Of a stretch of 64,000 nt of DNA, positions 49,832 through 58,740 are shown one piece after another (position 1 is the stretch's first letter; each line of letters opens with the position of its first letter). The notes below the pieces were generated by a model. That model did not search any database, was not told the origin of the DNA, and worked only from the letters and a program-made list of their open reading frames with translations. A program made the position numbers and the translations under genes. The stretch comes from Pseudomonadota bacterium. Lineage in GTDB: Bacteria; Bdellovibrionota; Bacteriovoracia; Bacteriovoracales; Bacteriovoracaceae. The stretch spans positions 1 through 64,000 of the forward strand of contig JAIYBW010000008.1 in assembly GCA_027488375.1 (NCBI GenBank), in the 5' to 3' direction.

Positions 49832-50647
49832 ATGAACCAATATACAGCTGAAGAATTAAAACTTTTTGACGACATTAAAAATGGTAAAACATTTGATTCA
49901 CAATCAGAAATGCCAGAAATTTACCGTAAGAATCTTCTCAATCTTTTATGGATGCAGGCAGATTCGGAGTATGCTGGCGGTCTAGGTTATATGCCATGGA
50001 TTGCGAAAGCTCCAAACGCCCACGAGCGAGTTTTGGTTGCTCAAATTGTAAAAGATGAAATGAGACATGCTCATGTTATCTATAAAATCCTAGATGACCT
50101 TGGCGAAAAAACTCATGATCACATGCTTAAGCATGAATTTGATTGGAGACTTCCAGATGATCTTGCCAACATCGGTTTTTCTCGTGCCAAAAAAGATAAG
50201 CGAGTGAATATTTTCTACTATCAAATCACTCATTGGGAAGATTTCTGTCTTTTCAATTTCTTGATGGATAGAGCTGCTGGACACGTGCTTGAAGATACTT
50301 TGAATTCATCATACATCCCTTGGAAGAATGCTATCGGCACTATCTGTAAGGAAGAGAGCATGCATCTCGCTCATGGAGATAAAACAGTTAAAGAAATGGC
50401 GAAAGATCCTGTGAAAAGAGCCTTCCTTCAAGAGCGACTTAACCTTTGGTGGCCGAGAGTGATGAATACTTTTGGAAAATCAACAGGCCAAGGTAATGAC
50501 ATCTATCAAAGACTAGGTCTAAAAAATCGCTCAAATGCCGATGTACGAGCAGCCTTTGTTAAAGAAATAAACGACAAATGTGCGGAATGGGGATTAAAAG
50601 TGCCTGAGTATATTGAGGCCGTTCAACCTCTCGAATACGTTCATTAG
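49832..50647 (+). CDS. paaA: PaaA-like di-iron oxygenase subunit, found alone
   Basis: 271 aa, ferritin-like di-iron protein of the phenylacetyl-CoA epoxidase PaaA type. Both E-x2-H metal motifs are present (KDEMRHAHVIY and KEESMHLAHG), and YMPWIAKAPNAHERVLVAQIVKDE is a PaaA-like block. PaaA normally needs PaaC, PaaB and reductase PaaE; none of these is in the window, and the protein is shorter than E. coli PaaA (about 310 aa). AAGGAGAAATCC precedes the ATG. Either the partners lie elsewhere or this is a stand-alone branch. It acts upstream of PaaG. Confidence 0.82.
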   Translation: MNQYTAEELKLFDDIKNGKTFDSQSEMPEIYRKNLLNLLWMQADSEYAGGLGYMPWIAKAPNAHERVLVAQIVKDEMRHAHVIYKILDDLGEKTHDHMLKHEFDWRLPDDLANIGFSRAKKDKRVNIFYYQITHWEDFCLFNFLMDRAAGHVLEDTLNSSYIPWKNAIGTICKEESMHLAHGDKTVKEMAKDPVKRAFLQERLNLWWPRVMNTFGKSTGQGNDIYQRLGLKNRSNADVRAAFVKEINDKCAEWGLKVPEYIEAVQPLEYVH

Positions 50648-50653
50648 TCGATC

Positions 50654-51517
50654 ATGAATCTTCAAAGAATTGTTGTTATAGGTGCCGGAACCATGGGTTC
50701 TGGCATCGCTCAGTGGTTTGCTCAAAAAATGTGCTTCGTCGAACTCGTGGATAATTCTTCCGAGCAATTACAAAAGGCCCTCCATTCCATTCATGCCTCT
50801 TGGGATAAACTGGTAGAGAAAGAAAAACTTTCAAGCTGCCAAGTTAATCAAATGAAAAAGCTTCTTGAAGTTAAACATTTGGAGCAAGTTTCAAAGAGTG
50901 CTGATCTTGTCATTGAAGCCATTATTGAAAATCTTGAAATAAAAAAAGAACTTTTCCACAAACTTGATCACTACTTTTCGCCTCAAACAATTATTTCTTC
51001 CAACACTTCGAGTTTTCCCATCACGCTCATGAGTGAAGCTGTTTCAAATGAAAGGAAATCACGTTTTGTCGGGCTTCACTTTTTTAATCCTGCAACGATG
51101 ATGAAACTGGTTGAAGTGATTAAAGGTGAAAAGACGGATTCAAAGCTGTGCCAAGACCTTTATGCGTGGTTTGAATCAAAAGATAAAAAACCAGCACTTT
51201 GTAAGGATTCACCCGGTTTTATTGTGAACCGAGTTGCTCGAAATTTTTACGGAGAACCTCTGAGAATTGTGGAAAGTGACGATGAAAATAAAATGAAAGA
51301 AGTCGATAAAATCCTCAAGGAAGTTGGTGGATTTAAGATGGGGCCTTTTGAACTGATGGATCTCATTGGAATTGATGTGAACTACTCTGTCACTTGCTCC
51401 GTATGGGATGCTTATCAAAAAGAAGCACGCTTTGCTCCTCATAAGCTTCAAAAACAAATGGTTGATGAAAAACGCTTTGGTCGAAAATCCAAGCGAGGAT
51501 TTTATAAGTATGACTAA
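50654..51517 (+). CDS. paaH: 3-hydroxyacyl-CoA dehydrogenase, N-terminal PaaH part
   Basis: 287 aa. The NAD-binding Rossmann fold has GAGTMGSGIAQWFAQ (10-24); then SNTSSFPIT, catalytic-region GLHFFNPATMMKLVEVI, and a first 3HCDH C-terminal domain (DSPGFIVNRVARNFYGEPLRI ... GGFKMGPFELMDLIGID). It would oxidise 3-hydroxyadipyl-CoA to 3-oxoadipyl-CoA with NAD. The length matches FadB2/PaaH-core enzymes; PaaH proteins of about 475 aa have a second C-terminal copy, which is here the next gene (eight-base overlap). Confidence 0.88.
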   Translation: MNLQRIVVIGAGTMGSGIAQWFAQKMCFVELVDNSSEQLQKALHSIHASWDKLVEKEKLSSCQVNQMKKLLEVKHLEQVSKSADLVIEAIIENLEIKKELFHKLDHYFSPQTIISSNTSSFPITLMSEAVSNERKSRFVGLHFFNPATMMKLVEVIKGEKTDSKLCQDLYAWFESKDKKPALCKDSPGFIVNRVARNFYGEPLRIVESDDENKMKEVDKILKEVGGFKMGPFELMDLIGIDVNYSVTCSVWDAYQKEARFAPHKLQKQMVDEKRFGRKSKRGFYKYD

Positions 51518-52046
51518 CGTATCATTTGATAATATTCTGATTAATTTTGGCTTTGGACTCAAGGAAGAGAAAAAAGAAATCCTCAAGCAAAATCCAGAAA
51601 AATTAATATTTATGGATCTCACATGTTTTGATCCAGCTGAGTTTTATGCTGAATTTCCTCAGCTCAAAGGTTCTTTTGCGGCACTTTTTTGTGATGAAGA
51701 GAAAAAAATTGAAGTTCACTTGAGGGATAAGAATCAAGCTTTCCTCGATAAGATGAAAGAGCTTGGATTTATCACTCTTGAAACAACGATTGTCTCCTGT
51801 GGCTTTATTTTCCCAAGAACGATTGTGCAAATTATTAATGAAGCTTATTTTGCTTTGGAAGAGGAAGTGGCCTCAAAAGAAGACATTAATAGAGCGATGA
51901 AATTCGGGGTGAATTATCCTAAAGGGCCTTTCGAATGGAGTCAGGGAAAAGAAAAATTTGCGATGGCACTCTTAAATGAACTCTATCAAAAAACCCAAGA
52001 TAAGCGCTACCTCGCGGCTTCTTTACTAAAGAAAGCTGCAGTCTAA
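51510..52046 (+). CDS. Stand-alone second 3HCDH C-terminal domain (split PaaH tail)
   Basis: 178 aa from ATG 51510, which overlaps the paaH stop by eight bases; the longer frame to 51408 is out of frame inside paaH and is rejected. The C-terminal half SCGFIFPRTIVQIINEAYFALEEEVASKEDINRAMKFG plus YPKGPFEWSQ is a 3-hydroxyacyl-CoA dehydrogenase C-terminal domain. The N-terminal 85 residues resemble the linker region of long PaaH but carry no NAD motif. Together with the preceding gene this reconstitutes a two-gene form of a long PaaH-type protein. Not catalytic alone. Confidence 0.78.
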   Translation: MTNVSFDNILINFGFGLKEEKKEILKQNPEKLIFMDLTCFDPAEFYAEFPQLKGSFAALFCDEEKKIEVHLRDKNQAFLDKMKELGFITLETTIVSCGFIFPRTIVQIINEAYFALEEEVASKEDINRAMKFGVNYPKGPFEWSQGKEKFAMALLNELYQKTQDKRYLAASLLKKAAV

Positions 52047-54331
52047 CGACCGCAGCTGAGCTTATTTAATTTCAAATAGAATCTTTTTTTCGCAAGTGGC
52101 TTAAGGGCCCCACTATTATAAACCTGAATATAAGCATAATCCTTACAGCTTCCATCTGGTTGATTAACTGTTTCACATTCCATCGAAGCTTTAAGATTTA
52201 TATTGAGAAGCTGATCTTCAGAATTTACAACATAAACGAGGGGATTATTCTCTTCTCCTTCCCAGCGAATAGCACCTTGAAGGGCCCCTTTCTTAAACTC
52301 AACTTTGACGATGGCAGGGTATTTAATAAAATCAGAATCTCCCGAAGTCAGAGAGACTTTTAATTGATGAGAAATCATCCCATCTGGTGAACACTCGGCC
52401 AGAGGTCGCTCGCGGCTACCTGGAGATTCGTTTGTTAATTCACCTTGCTCAAAACTAATCTTTAATGAAGCAGGCCTAAATGAAGACTCAAAAGAGAAAT
52501 TTCTTTTTTCTAAAGCTGAGAGGATAATATTTTTAAATTGTTCAGGCTCTCTCACTTCGCTCCCTAATTCATCAGCATAGAGCATGTGCTCAAACCATAA
52601 TCTCGCACTGAGGGCCGGATGGTTTCGTGTTAGTCTCATGGCTTCAAGAGTCAGGTCCGTAAAATCAAAAAGTCCTTCACGTCCAAAATTCTTAATGGCC
52701 TCATCAAGCATATCATTCATCGCCCCACCGTAAGACTCCCCTTCATCATGGAATTCATTAGTGAGGTAAAAACCGGTGTTATTCACGATTCGAAAATCAT
52801 TTTTGCCTGAAAAGTCAGATCCATTGGTTTGGTGCTCAACAATGATCTTCGCTAGAAAGTCGGCCATACCTTCTGAAAGTCCACCATAGCCGCCTTTTGA
52901 ATCAGCAAAGCCTAAGTGCGCCCCCATAAGGCGGTCCATCACTCCATGACCAAGTTCGTGCCAGATGGTTGGATTATCTCTCGCAAGATTTGGCTGATTC
53001 GAGTTATAGGTCGTGAAGTTAATCGTATTATCGTAATAGTACGCATTATCTTTCATACCGATGTCTGGATCAAATAAGAAAGCATGGAAAGGCTTCACTG
53101 AGAGCTCAGGGTCTTCAAACCCCATTTCTGAAAGCGCATCCATGAGAACGGTCACACCATAATAAACCTGAACCTCATCAAAACCAGAGTTGATATAGGC
53201 CACAGGATCATGATCAGGTAGCCTCATGGGAACTCGATTCACTAACTCTTCATGAGAATGAATATCCTTACCATAGAAACCAGTGATCGGCTTGGCCTCG
53301 TATTCTCCATTTAACTGCTGCCAATTTAAAAGATGATTGACCGAAGGCTTGAGGGAAAAATTAATATCTTTAAATTCTTTAACACCAGGATGAAGATTAA
53401 TTGTGGCGTACTTTCCTTGAAGGAGCATGCCATTTTCAAAATCATTCGTTTTTAGAGGAAAAAGTCCAATTAGTTCATCGATTTTTTGGCGCAGAGAAGC
53501 CTCAGACCATAGTCCGTACATCTCCCCTAAAGCTGTTTGCGCTAGAAGAGGGTGATAACGATTTTCTGGGAATTTTTGATTTTCAAATACAGAAAGAGGA
53601 TTTTCTCCACCATCTGGAATATTGGTCGATATGAATTTTAAATCCTTTACTTCGAAAGGGAGTTTTTCTCCCGTGGATTCAACCTCTTCATAAATAGGAA
53701 AGACATTGGCCTTCAAGGTTTGAAACTTTTCGACTTGAGGAAATTCGGTGTAACTCTTCTCTACAACTTTATTTTTGAGGAGCGAGATACTGATGTGATG
53801 GACACCTCGACGAGCGCGAACTTCAACCTTCCTCACAAGATCTGATCCAACCCACTGATCAGTGAACTTAAGTCCAAGGATGCGAGCATCTGTATCGTGA
53901 GAAGCGACTGTCGATTCTACGATTTTAGCAATCGCTGCTGAAAGTTGCTTTGATTTTAAAGCGCGAGGTGAAAATCTCGCTTTGGCGTATCGAGAGGCAA
54001 GTAGAGATTCATTGGATTTTGATTCTTCATTCAAATGCATTTCAGCGAGAATCAAGTTTTGATTTTCTTTATCACTCCAAATACGAATGGCCGTCCCGGC
54101 CACAGGAATTTCCTGAGACTGTTGAACAAACATTTGAAAGCGGCTCGTTGCGAGCATTCTATCTTCGATCAAATAAAAATCTGAATTCTTAAAATTGAGC
54201 TGAGTTTCTTGATTGGCCTTTGTGATGAGGGCCTCAAGCGAAGGAGGCATCTGACCTTTAAGAACTTTTGCCTCATAGGCATGGGCCAGCTGGAGGACAA
54301 AAAAAGGAAAAAGGAGGAGACCTATTTTCAT
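52043..54331 (-). CDS. Secreted zinc metallopeptidase, M36/M4-like gluzincin
   Basis: 762 aa from ATG 54331, which begins the signal peptide MKIGLLLFPFFVLQLAHA; the longer frame to 54463 would bury it behind 44 residues. A prodomain-like region covers about 20-330. The catalytic domain has HELGHG (458-463) with third-ligand helix SEGMADF (E487), the pattern of fungalysin/thermolysin-type enzymes, and flanking YYDNTINFT. The C-terminal 150 residues are beta-rich with several Cys. Probably exported to digest protein outside the cell or in prey. It is divergent from the thiolase gene and convergent with the paa genes. Confidence 0.82.
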   Translation of the reverse strand: MKIGLLLFPFFVLQLAHAYEAKVLKGQMPPSLEALITKANQETQLNFKNSDFYLIEDRMLATSRFQMFVQQSQEIPVAGTAIRIWSDKENQNLILAEMHLNEESKSNESLLASRYAKARFSPRALKSKQLSAAIAKIVESTVASHDTDARILGLKFTDQWVGSDLVRKVEVRARRGVHHISISLLKNKVVEKSYTEFPQVEKFQTLKANVFPIYEEVESTGEKLPFEVKDLKFISTNIPDGGENPLSVFENQKFPENRYHPLLAQTALGEMYGLWSEASLRQKIDELIGLFPLKTNDFENGMLLQGKYATINLHPGVKEFKDINFSLKPSVNHLLNWQQLNGEYEAKPITGFYGKDIHSHEELVNRVPMRLPDHDPVAYINSGFDEVQVYYGVTVLMDALSEMGFEDPELSVKPFHAFLFDPDIGMKDNAYYYDNTINFTTYNSNQPNLARDNPTIWHELGHGVMDRLMGAHLGFADSKGGYGGLSEGMADFLAKIIVEHQTNGSDFSGKNDFRIVNNTGFYLTNEFHDEGESYGGAMNDMLDEAIKNFGREGLFDFTDLTLEAMRLTRNHPALSARLWFEHMLYADELGSEVREPEQFKNIILSALEKRNFSFESSFRPASLKISFEQGELTNESPGSRERPLAECSPDGMISHQLKVSLTSGDSDFIKYPAIVKVEFKKGALQGAIRWEGEENNPLVYVVNSEDQLLNINLKASMECETVNQPDGSCKDYAYIQVYNSGALKPLAKKRFYLKLNKLSCGR

Positions 54332-54512
54332 AAAATTCCTAGGATGAAAAATGACGCCTAGTTTTAGAATAAAAACTGACCCAAAGCAATTGATTTTAAA
54401 TGAATGGATCCCCTTTATACTTGTCATTTTTACACACTTGGCCGTGGGATTCCTTTTTCCCAATGCTTAGTTTTCTTGCTAGGATGGGCCATTCAATTTT
54501 TAAGGATGCATT

Positions 54513-55715
54513 ATGAAGAAAATCTCATACTTAATTCATGCAAAAAGAACTCCTATCGGGAGCTTTGGCGGAACTCTGTCTTCCCTCAGAGTAGATGATA
54601 TGCTGGCGGAACTTTTTAAGGATTTTGCTTCATCAACAAATTTTGATTTAAAAGAAATCGCCGACACGATCATTGGTTGCGCAAATCAGGCCGGGGAGGA
54701 CAATAGAAACCTCGCCCGCATGTCCTTACTTTTGGCCGGCTATCCATTTGAAGTTCCAGGAACAACCATCAACAGACTTTGTGGATCTTCCTTGGATGCT
54801 GTGATCGATGCCCATGCCCGCATTCAAGCTGGCATTGGAGATTGTTTTATTGCAGGCGGGGCCGAAAGTATGTCCCGGGCCCCTTACGTTCTTTCTAAGG
54901 CCAACTCAAGTTTTGAGCGGACTCAAAAAATGTGGGATACATCCATTGGCTGGAGATTTGAAAATCCTAAGATGGCCCAACTTTTTCCACTTCTTGGTAT
55001 GGGCGAAACTGCTGAGGAAGTTCAAAAAGTTCATGGCATCTCAAGAGAAGATCAGGATCGTTTTGCCCTCGCCTCTCACCAAAAGGCTTTGGCCGCTCAA
55101 CAAAGTGGAGCTTTTAAAAATGAGATTCTTCCGCTCACAATAGAAAATAAGAAAGGAACTCAAGTTGTAGAAAATGATGAAGGGCCAAGGGCCGATTCAT
55201 CCCTTGAAAAACTGGCCAAACTTAAACCGGCCTTTAAAAAAGACGGAACAGTCACAGCGGGGAATAGCTCTTCCATCAATGACGGGGCCAGTATGGTGGT
55301 GGTATGTTCAGAAGAATTTTTAAAACGCCATAAGCTTAAACCACTGGCCATGATCACAGGAGGAGCCGTTCATGGACTTCACCCTAATGTCATGGGACTT
55401 GGACCTGTGGGGGCCATCAATAAACTTTGCAAAAATTTTGGATATAAAGTCTCCGATTTTGATCTGGTGGAATTGAATGAAGCTTTTGCCGTTCAGGCCC
55501 TCGGTTGCCTCAAGGAACTGGAGTTAGATCCCTCTCTTGTCAATCGCCTAGGCGGTTCGATTGCTCTGGGACATCCTTTGGGTTGCTCTGGCACACGGAT
55601 CCTCACGACGCTCGTTCATCAAATGCAAAAAGACAAATCAATCAAAAAAGGTCTGGCCTCAATGTGTATTGGCGTGGGCCAGGGAATCGCTGTTTCTGTG
55701 GAGAATTGCCTGTGA
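54513..55715 (+). CDS. paaJ: Acetyl-CoA acyltransferase (thiolase), PaaJ/PcaF-like
   Basis: 400 aa. Catalytic pieces: NRLCGSSLDAV (acyl-enzyme Cys), GGAESMSRAPYVL, VELNEAFAVQ, GHPLGCSGTRI (His) and CIGVGQGIAV (second Cys). The thiolase would cleave 3-oxoadipyl-CoA to succinyl-CoA and acetyl-CoA, or act on straight 3-oxoacyl-CoA; the context suggests the former. AAGGA lies before the ATG. It starts a second catabolic unit with the small secreted gene and the aldehyde dehydrogenase. Confidence 0.85.
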   Translation: MKKISYLIHAKRTPIGSFGGTLSSLRVDDMLAELFKDFASSTNFDLKEIADTIIGCANQAGEDNRNLARMSLLLAGYPFEVPGTTINRLCGSSLDAVIDAHARIQAGIGDCFIAGGAESMSRAPYVLSKANSSFERTQKMWDTSIGWRFENPKMAQLFPLLGMGETAEEVQKVHGISREDQDRFALASHQKALAAQQSGAFKNEILPLTIENKKGTQVVENDEGPRADSSLEKLAKLKPAFKKDGTVTAGNSSSINDGASMVVVCSEEFLKRHKLKPLAMITGGAVHGLHPNVMGLGPVGAINKLCKNFGYKVSDFDLVELNEAFAVQALGCLKELELDPSLVNRLGGSIALGHPLGCSGTRILTTLVHQMQKDKSIKKGLASMCIGVGQGIAVSVENCL

Positions 55716-56065
55716 AAATTCTTGGACTCCTCTTTATACTTTTTTCATCATCAGCTTGGGCCTGTTGGTCTCTGGATTTAAAACTTGCGATTGATGGAGA
55801 CGTTTTTAAAATTCAACACAAGACTGATCATGACAAAGATTATACTCAGGCCCTTGGGCCCTATATTTTAAATTTCAAATTAAAAAAAGACCAAAACAAA
55901 TCGATCAATTTCATCTATCGCCTTGATGAGAAGAAGAATCAAAAGCTTGTCCTCATCACTCAAGGGGAAGAAGAGATCTCTCTTGGTGTAAATAAAGAAA
56001 TCTATGCTAAAGGTGAGGAAAATCAACCTCACTCCATTATAACTTTAAAACTTAATTCCATCTAA
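55712..56065 (+). CDS. Small secreted protein of unknown function
   Basis: 117 aa. It starts at GTG 55712, which overlaps the thiolase stop as GTGA; the longer frame from 55505 lies inside thiolase and is rejected. Residues 1-18 (KILGLLFILFSSSAWA) form a signal peptide. The mature part begins CWSLDLKLAIDGDVFKIQHKT and is beta-rich and Lys-rich, with no family I know. It sits nine bases before the aldehyde dehydrogenase gene, so it is part of the catabolic transcript; the role of a periplasmic protein there is unknown. Confidence 0.7.
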   Translation: MKILGLLFILFSSSAWACWSLDLKLAIDGDVFKIQHKTDHDKDYTQALGPYILNFKLKKDQNKSINFIYRLDEKKNQKLVLITQGEEEISLGVNKEIYAKGEENQPHSIITLKLNSI

Positions 56066-56074
56066 GGATTTACA

Positions 56075-57559
56075 ATGAAAGAAATTAAACTCTTTATTAA
56101 CGGTGAATTCAAAACAAGTTCTCAAGATTTTATCTCCACCAATCCGGCCAATGGTGAAGCTGTGGCCAAAGTCTACATCCCCACTGAAAAAGATATTAAT
56201 GAGGCGGTTGATGCAGCAGAAGCAGCTTTCTACTCTACAGAATGGCGCTCTATGGATCAAATCAAGAGAGCAGAAATTCTTGAAGCCATTTCAGAAAAAA
56301 TGAAAGAGCGCAGAAATGAACTGACTGAGCTTGAAATTGCGGACTCTGGAAGCTGTGTAAGAAAGGCCAAAGCAGATGTTCATAATGCGGCTTCATATTT
56401 TAAAGTTTTAGCGGGTCAACTTCGTAAATTTCAATTTGAAATTAAAGATGAATCAGCTTCAAGAGCTGGCTTTTCAAATAACTATAAAATTTACGAACCA
56501 GTTGGTGTCTGCGCTCAAATCATCCCATGGAATTTTCCCCTCGTGATGGCAGCCTGGAAGATTGGTCCCGTGATTGCTTCTGGCTGTACAACAGTTTTGA
56601 AAACGGCCCAAGAAACTCCTGTCACGGCGAATATCCTGGCCGAAATTTTAAGGGATGTTGGTCTTCCTAAGGGTGTGGTGAATATCATCACTGGTGGAGC
56701 AACCGAAGGAGAACTCCTTCTTAAAAATCCAAAGGTGAGAAAAGTCGCCTTTACGGGCTCAACTCAAGTTGGAAAAAAAATCATGCAATCTGCTGGTGCC
56801 AGACTTCAAAACCTCTCTTTAGAACTTGGTGGAAAATCGGCCAATATCGTTCTTGATGATGCCGATTTAAGTCTTGCTGTTGATGGAGCTCTCTACGCTT
56901 TCCTTTATCACTCAGGACAGGCCTGCGATTCTGGGACTCGACTTTTTGTGGAAGAAAAAATTTATCCGACTTTCAAAGAAGCTCTTTTAAAAAGAGTTGC
57001 TGAAGTTAAAGTTGGTCTTCCGCAAGATCCGGCTGCGGGTTACGGGCCAGTTATTAATAAAAAACAATTCGATACCATCATGGGCTATATTGAAACTTCT
57101 AAAAAAGAAGGGGCCAAATTAATTTTTGGTGGAGAAAGAGTCACTGGTGGAGAATTTGATAAAGGCTATTACATCAAGCCTACTCTCTTTGAAGTGACAC
57201 CGGATCATACCATTTTCAGAGAGGAAATTTTTGGACCTGTTTTAGCGATTACACCTGTAAAAAACGAAGCCGAAGCCATCAAGCTTGCGAATCAATCTCA
57301 TTATGGTCTGGCCGGAGCTGTTTGGTCTAAAAATCCTGAACGCGCCCACAAAGTGGCCCGTCAGTTAGAAACTGGAACGGTTTGGATAAATGAGTACCAT
57401 CTTTTAAATCCTGGAATGCCATTTGGTGGTCATAAACAATCTGGTATTGGACGTGAGATGGGCGAAGAAGGTCTTAAGGCCTACTTGGAAGTTAAGCATC
57501 TTTGGGTTTCTGATTGTGATGAAAGAGCTAAGAAACCTTGGTTCGATGTTCTCTTCTAA
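56075..57559 (+). CDS. Aldehyde dehydrogenase (phenylacetaldehyde dehydrogenase type)
   Basis: 494 aa, NAD(P)-dependent. Motifs: PWNFPLVMAAWKIGPVIASG, KTAQETPVTAN (a slight variant of KPAEQTP), FTGSTQVG, LELGGKSANIV (general-base Glu), HSGQACDSGTR (catalytic Cys) and EEIFGPVLAI. The overall pattern fits phenylacetaldehyde or aliphatic aldehyde dehydrogenases. Oxidation of phenylacetaldehyde would give phenylacetate, but no PaaK ligase is present, so the true substrate is open. Last gene of its unit. Confidence 0.88.
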   Translation: MKEIKLFINGEFKTSSQDFISTNPANGEAVAKVYIPTEKDINEAVDAAEAAFYSTEWRSMDQIKRAEILEAISEKMKERRNELTELEIADSGSCVRKAKADVHNAASYFKVLAGQLRKFQFEIKDESASRAGFSNNYKIYEPVGVCAQIIPWNFPLVMAAWKIGPVIASGCTTVLKTAQETPVTANILAEILRDVGLPKGVVNIITGGATEGELLLKNPKVRKVAFTGSTQVGKKIMQSAGARLQNLSLELGGKSANIVLDDADLSLAVDGALYAFLYHSGQACDSGTRLFVEEKIYPTFKEALLKRVAEVKVGLPQDPAAGYGPVINKKQFDTIMGYIETSKKEGAKLIFGGERVTGGEFDKGYYIKPTLFEVTPDHTIFREEIFGPVLAITPVKNEAEAIKLANQSHYGLAGAVWSKNPERAHKVARQLETGTVWINEYHLLNPGMPFGGHKQSGIGREMGEEGLKAYLEVKHLWVSDCDERAKKPWFDVLF

Positions 57560-57570
57560 TTTTCTAAAAT

Positions 57571-57598
57571 AAAAAAGGACCCACCATACGGTGGGTCC
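57571..57598 (-). terminator. Terminator of the flagellin gene
   Basis: Nine-bp perfect stem GGACCCACC/GGTGGGTCC with an ATAC loop. On the minus strand it is followed by TTTTTTATTTT. On the plus strand there is no T run, so its effect after the aldehyde dehydrogenase gene would be weaker. Confidence 0.85.
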
Positions 57599-57624
57599 CA
57601 GATCTTAAATCATTCTTGCAGGAA

Positions 57625-58458
57625 TTAGCCGATCAACTTTAGAGCACCTTGGCTAGACATATTCGCTTGAGCAAGCACCGAAGTACCAGCAGCAGAAAGA
57701 ATATCGTTCTTCGCTTTAGCAGCTGTTGCTTCAGCATAATCCACATCACGGATTCGAGAATTCGCAGCAGATAAGTTCTCAACGTTAACTTGTAAGTTAT
57801 TCGAAGTAGATACTAATCTGTTTTGAATCGCACCGAGGAAAGAACGGAAGCCCGACACTTTCTCAATCGCAGAGTCAAGAGAAGCTAGTGACTGTTGCGA
57901 ACCATCTTTTGATGAAACTTCTAGTTCATCAATCCCCAGGTTTTCCATTTTTGAATTCACCTGACGGGCGTCGTAGCTGATTCTGTCATTGAAACCATCA
58001 TTGTTGGCCCCAATTTGGAAGTCGTACTTATCGCCTTCACCATTCAGTAGTTTTTTACCGTTAAACTCTGTCACTGAAGAAATACGTTCAAGCTCGAGTT
58101 TAAGGTTTTGGTACTCCATATTTGTCATGGCGCGCTCTGAATCACCCACTGTATCAGAAGATGTTTGCATTGCAAGTTCACGCATACGAGTAAGGATTGA
58201 AGACACTTCATTCAAACCACCCTCAGCTGTTTGAACCATCGAGATACCGTCGTTAGCGTTTCGGTCAGCTTGTTTTAATGAACGAATATTCGCTTTCATT
58301 TTTTCAGAGATCGCAAGTCCAGCAGCATCGTCTGCAGCTTTTGTAATTCTTGTTCCTGATGAAAGTTTTGAGAGATTGCTTTCTGTTTCTCTACCACTTA
58401 CTGAAAGGGCTCTTTGTGCAGCGATTGAAGAAACGTTTGTGTTGATACGAAAACCCAT
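57625..58458 (-). CDS. fliC: Flagellin
   Basis: 277 aa, the filament subunit. The conserved D0/D1 N-terminal region (MGFRINTNVSSIAAQRAL, SSGTRITKAADDAAGLAIS, ADRNANDGISMVQTAEGGLNEV) and C-terminal region (SRIRDVDYAEATAAKAKNDILSAAGTSVLAQAN ending in LIG) are both complete, with a short middle, so this is a minimal flagellin with little outer domain. CCAAGGAGGATTTC precedes the ATG. A sigma28-type promoter lies 130 bases upstream and a strong terminator follows. The filament is exported through the flagellar apparatus, whose genes are not in the window. Confidence 0.96.
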   Translation of the reverse strand: MGFRINTNVSSIAAQRALSVSGRETESNLSKLSSGTRITKAADDAAGLAISEKMKANIRSLKQADRNANDGISMVQTAEGGLNEVSSILTRMRELAMQTSSDTVGDSERAMTNMEYQNLKLELERISSVTEFNGKKLLNGEGDKYDFQIGANNDGFNDRISYDARQVNSKMENLGIDELEVSSKDGSQQSLASLDSAIEKVSGFRSFLGAIQNRLVSTSNNLQVNVENLSAANSRIRDVDYAEATAAKAKNDILSAAGTSVLAQANMSSQGALKLIG

Positions 58459-58590
58459 GAAATCCTCCTTGGTTAATCTTCCTCATCTTTTCCTTGATGA
58501 TCAGTTCCCAACCTTGAGAGACTTGATAAGCTTCCATGCTTAAGTAGTAATTTTGTTTTTTGCCATCACTCTTGTGATAGACTGCACATC

Positions 58591-58617
58591 TCATCGGCGC
58601 ATCAAAATGCAACTTAA
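58591..58617 (-). promoter_or_regulatory. Sigma28 (FliA)-type flagellar promoter
   Basis: On the minus strand, TTAAGTTG, then 11 bases, then GCCGATGA; close to the TAAAGTTT-N11-GCCGATAA consensus. This implies a leader of about 125 bases before the flagellin start. Confidence 0.75.
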
Positions 58618-58740
58618 GAGAAAAAATGTGTTAAAAAAAACTTTTTTTCACCGACTTTTTCAATCAGAGATGAGGCTTTTTTATGCATATTCAGTGACTT
58701 ATTCCTATTCACTTCAATCTCTGACTGATATGATTAAGGA

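Noticed and set aside
51408..51509. Extension of the second PaaH-type gene to the ATG at 51408
   Set aside because: That segment overlaps paaH coding in another frame and is not similar to the family; ATG 51510 at the paaH stop is the natural start.
55505..55711. Longer start for the small secreted gene within thiolase
   Set aside because: The signal peptide begins at GTG 55712; the upstream part is a shadow of the thiolase C-terminus.
58664..58724. TCAGAGAT/ATCTCTGA inverted repeat with a 45-bp spacer before the pseudo-receiver gene
   Set aside because: Eight-base arms with a long spacer in an AT-rich gap; no further support.
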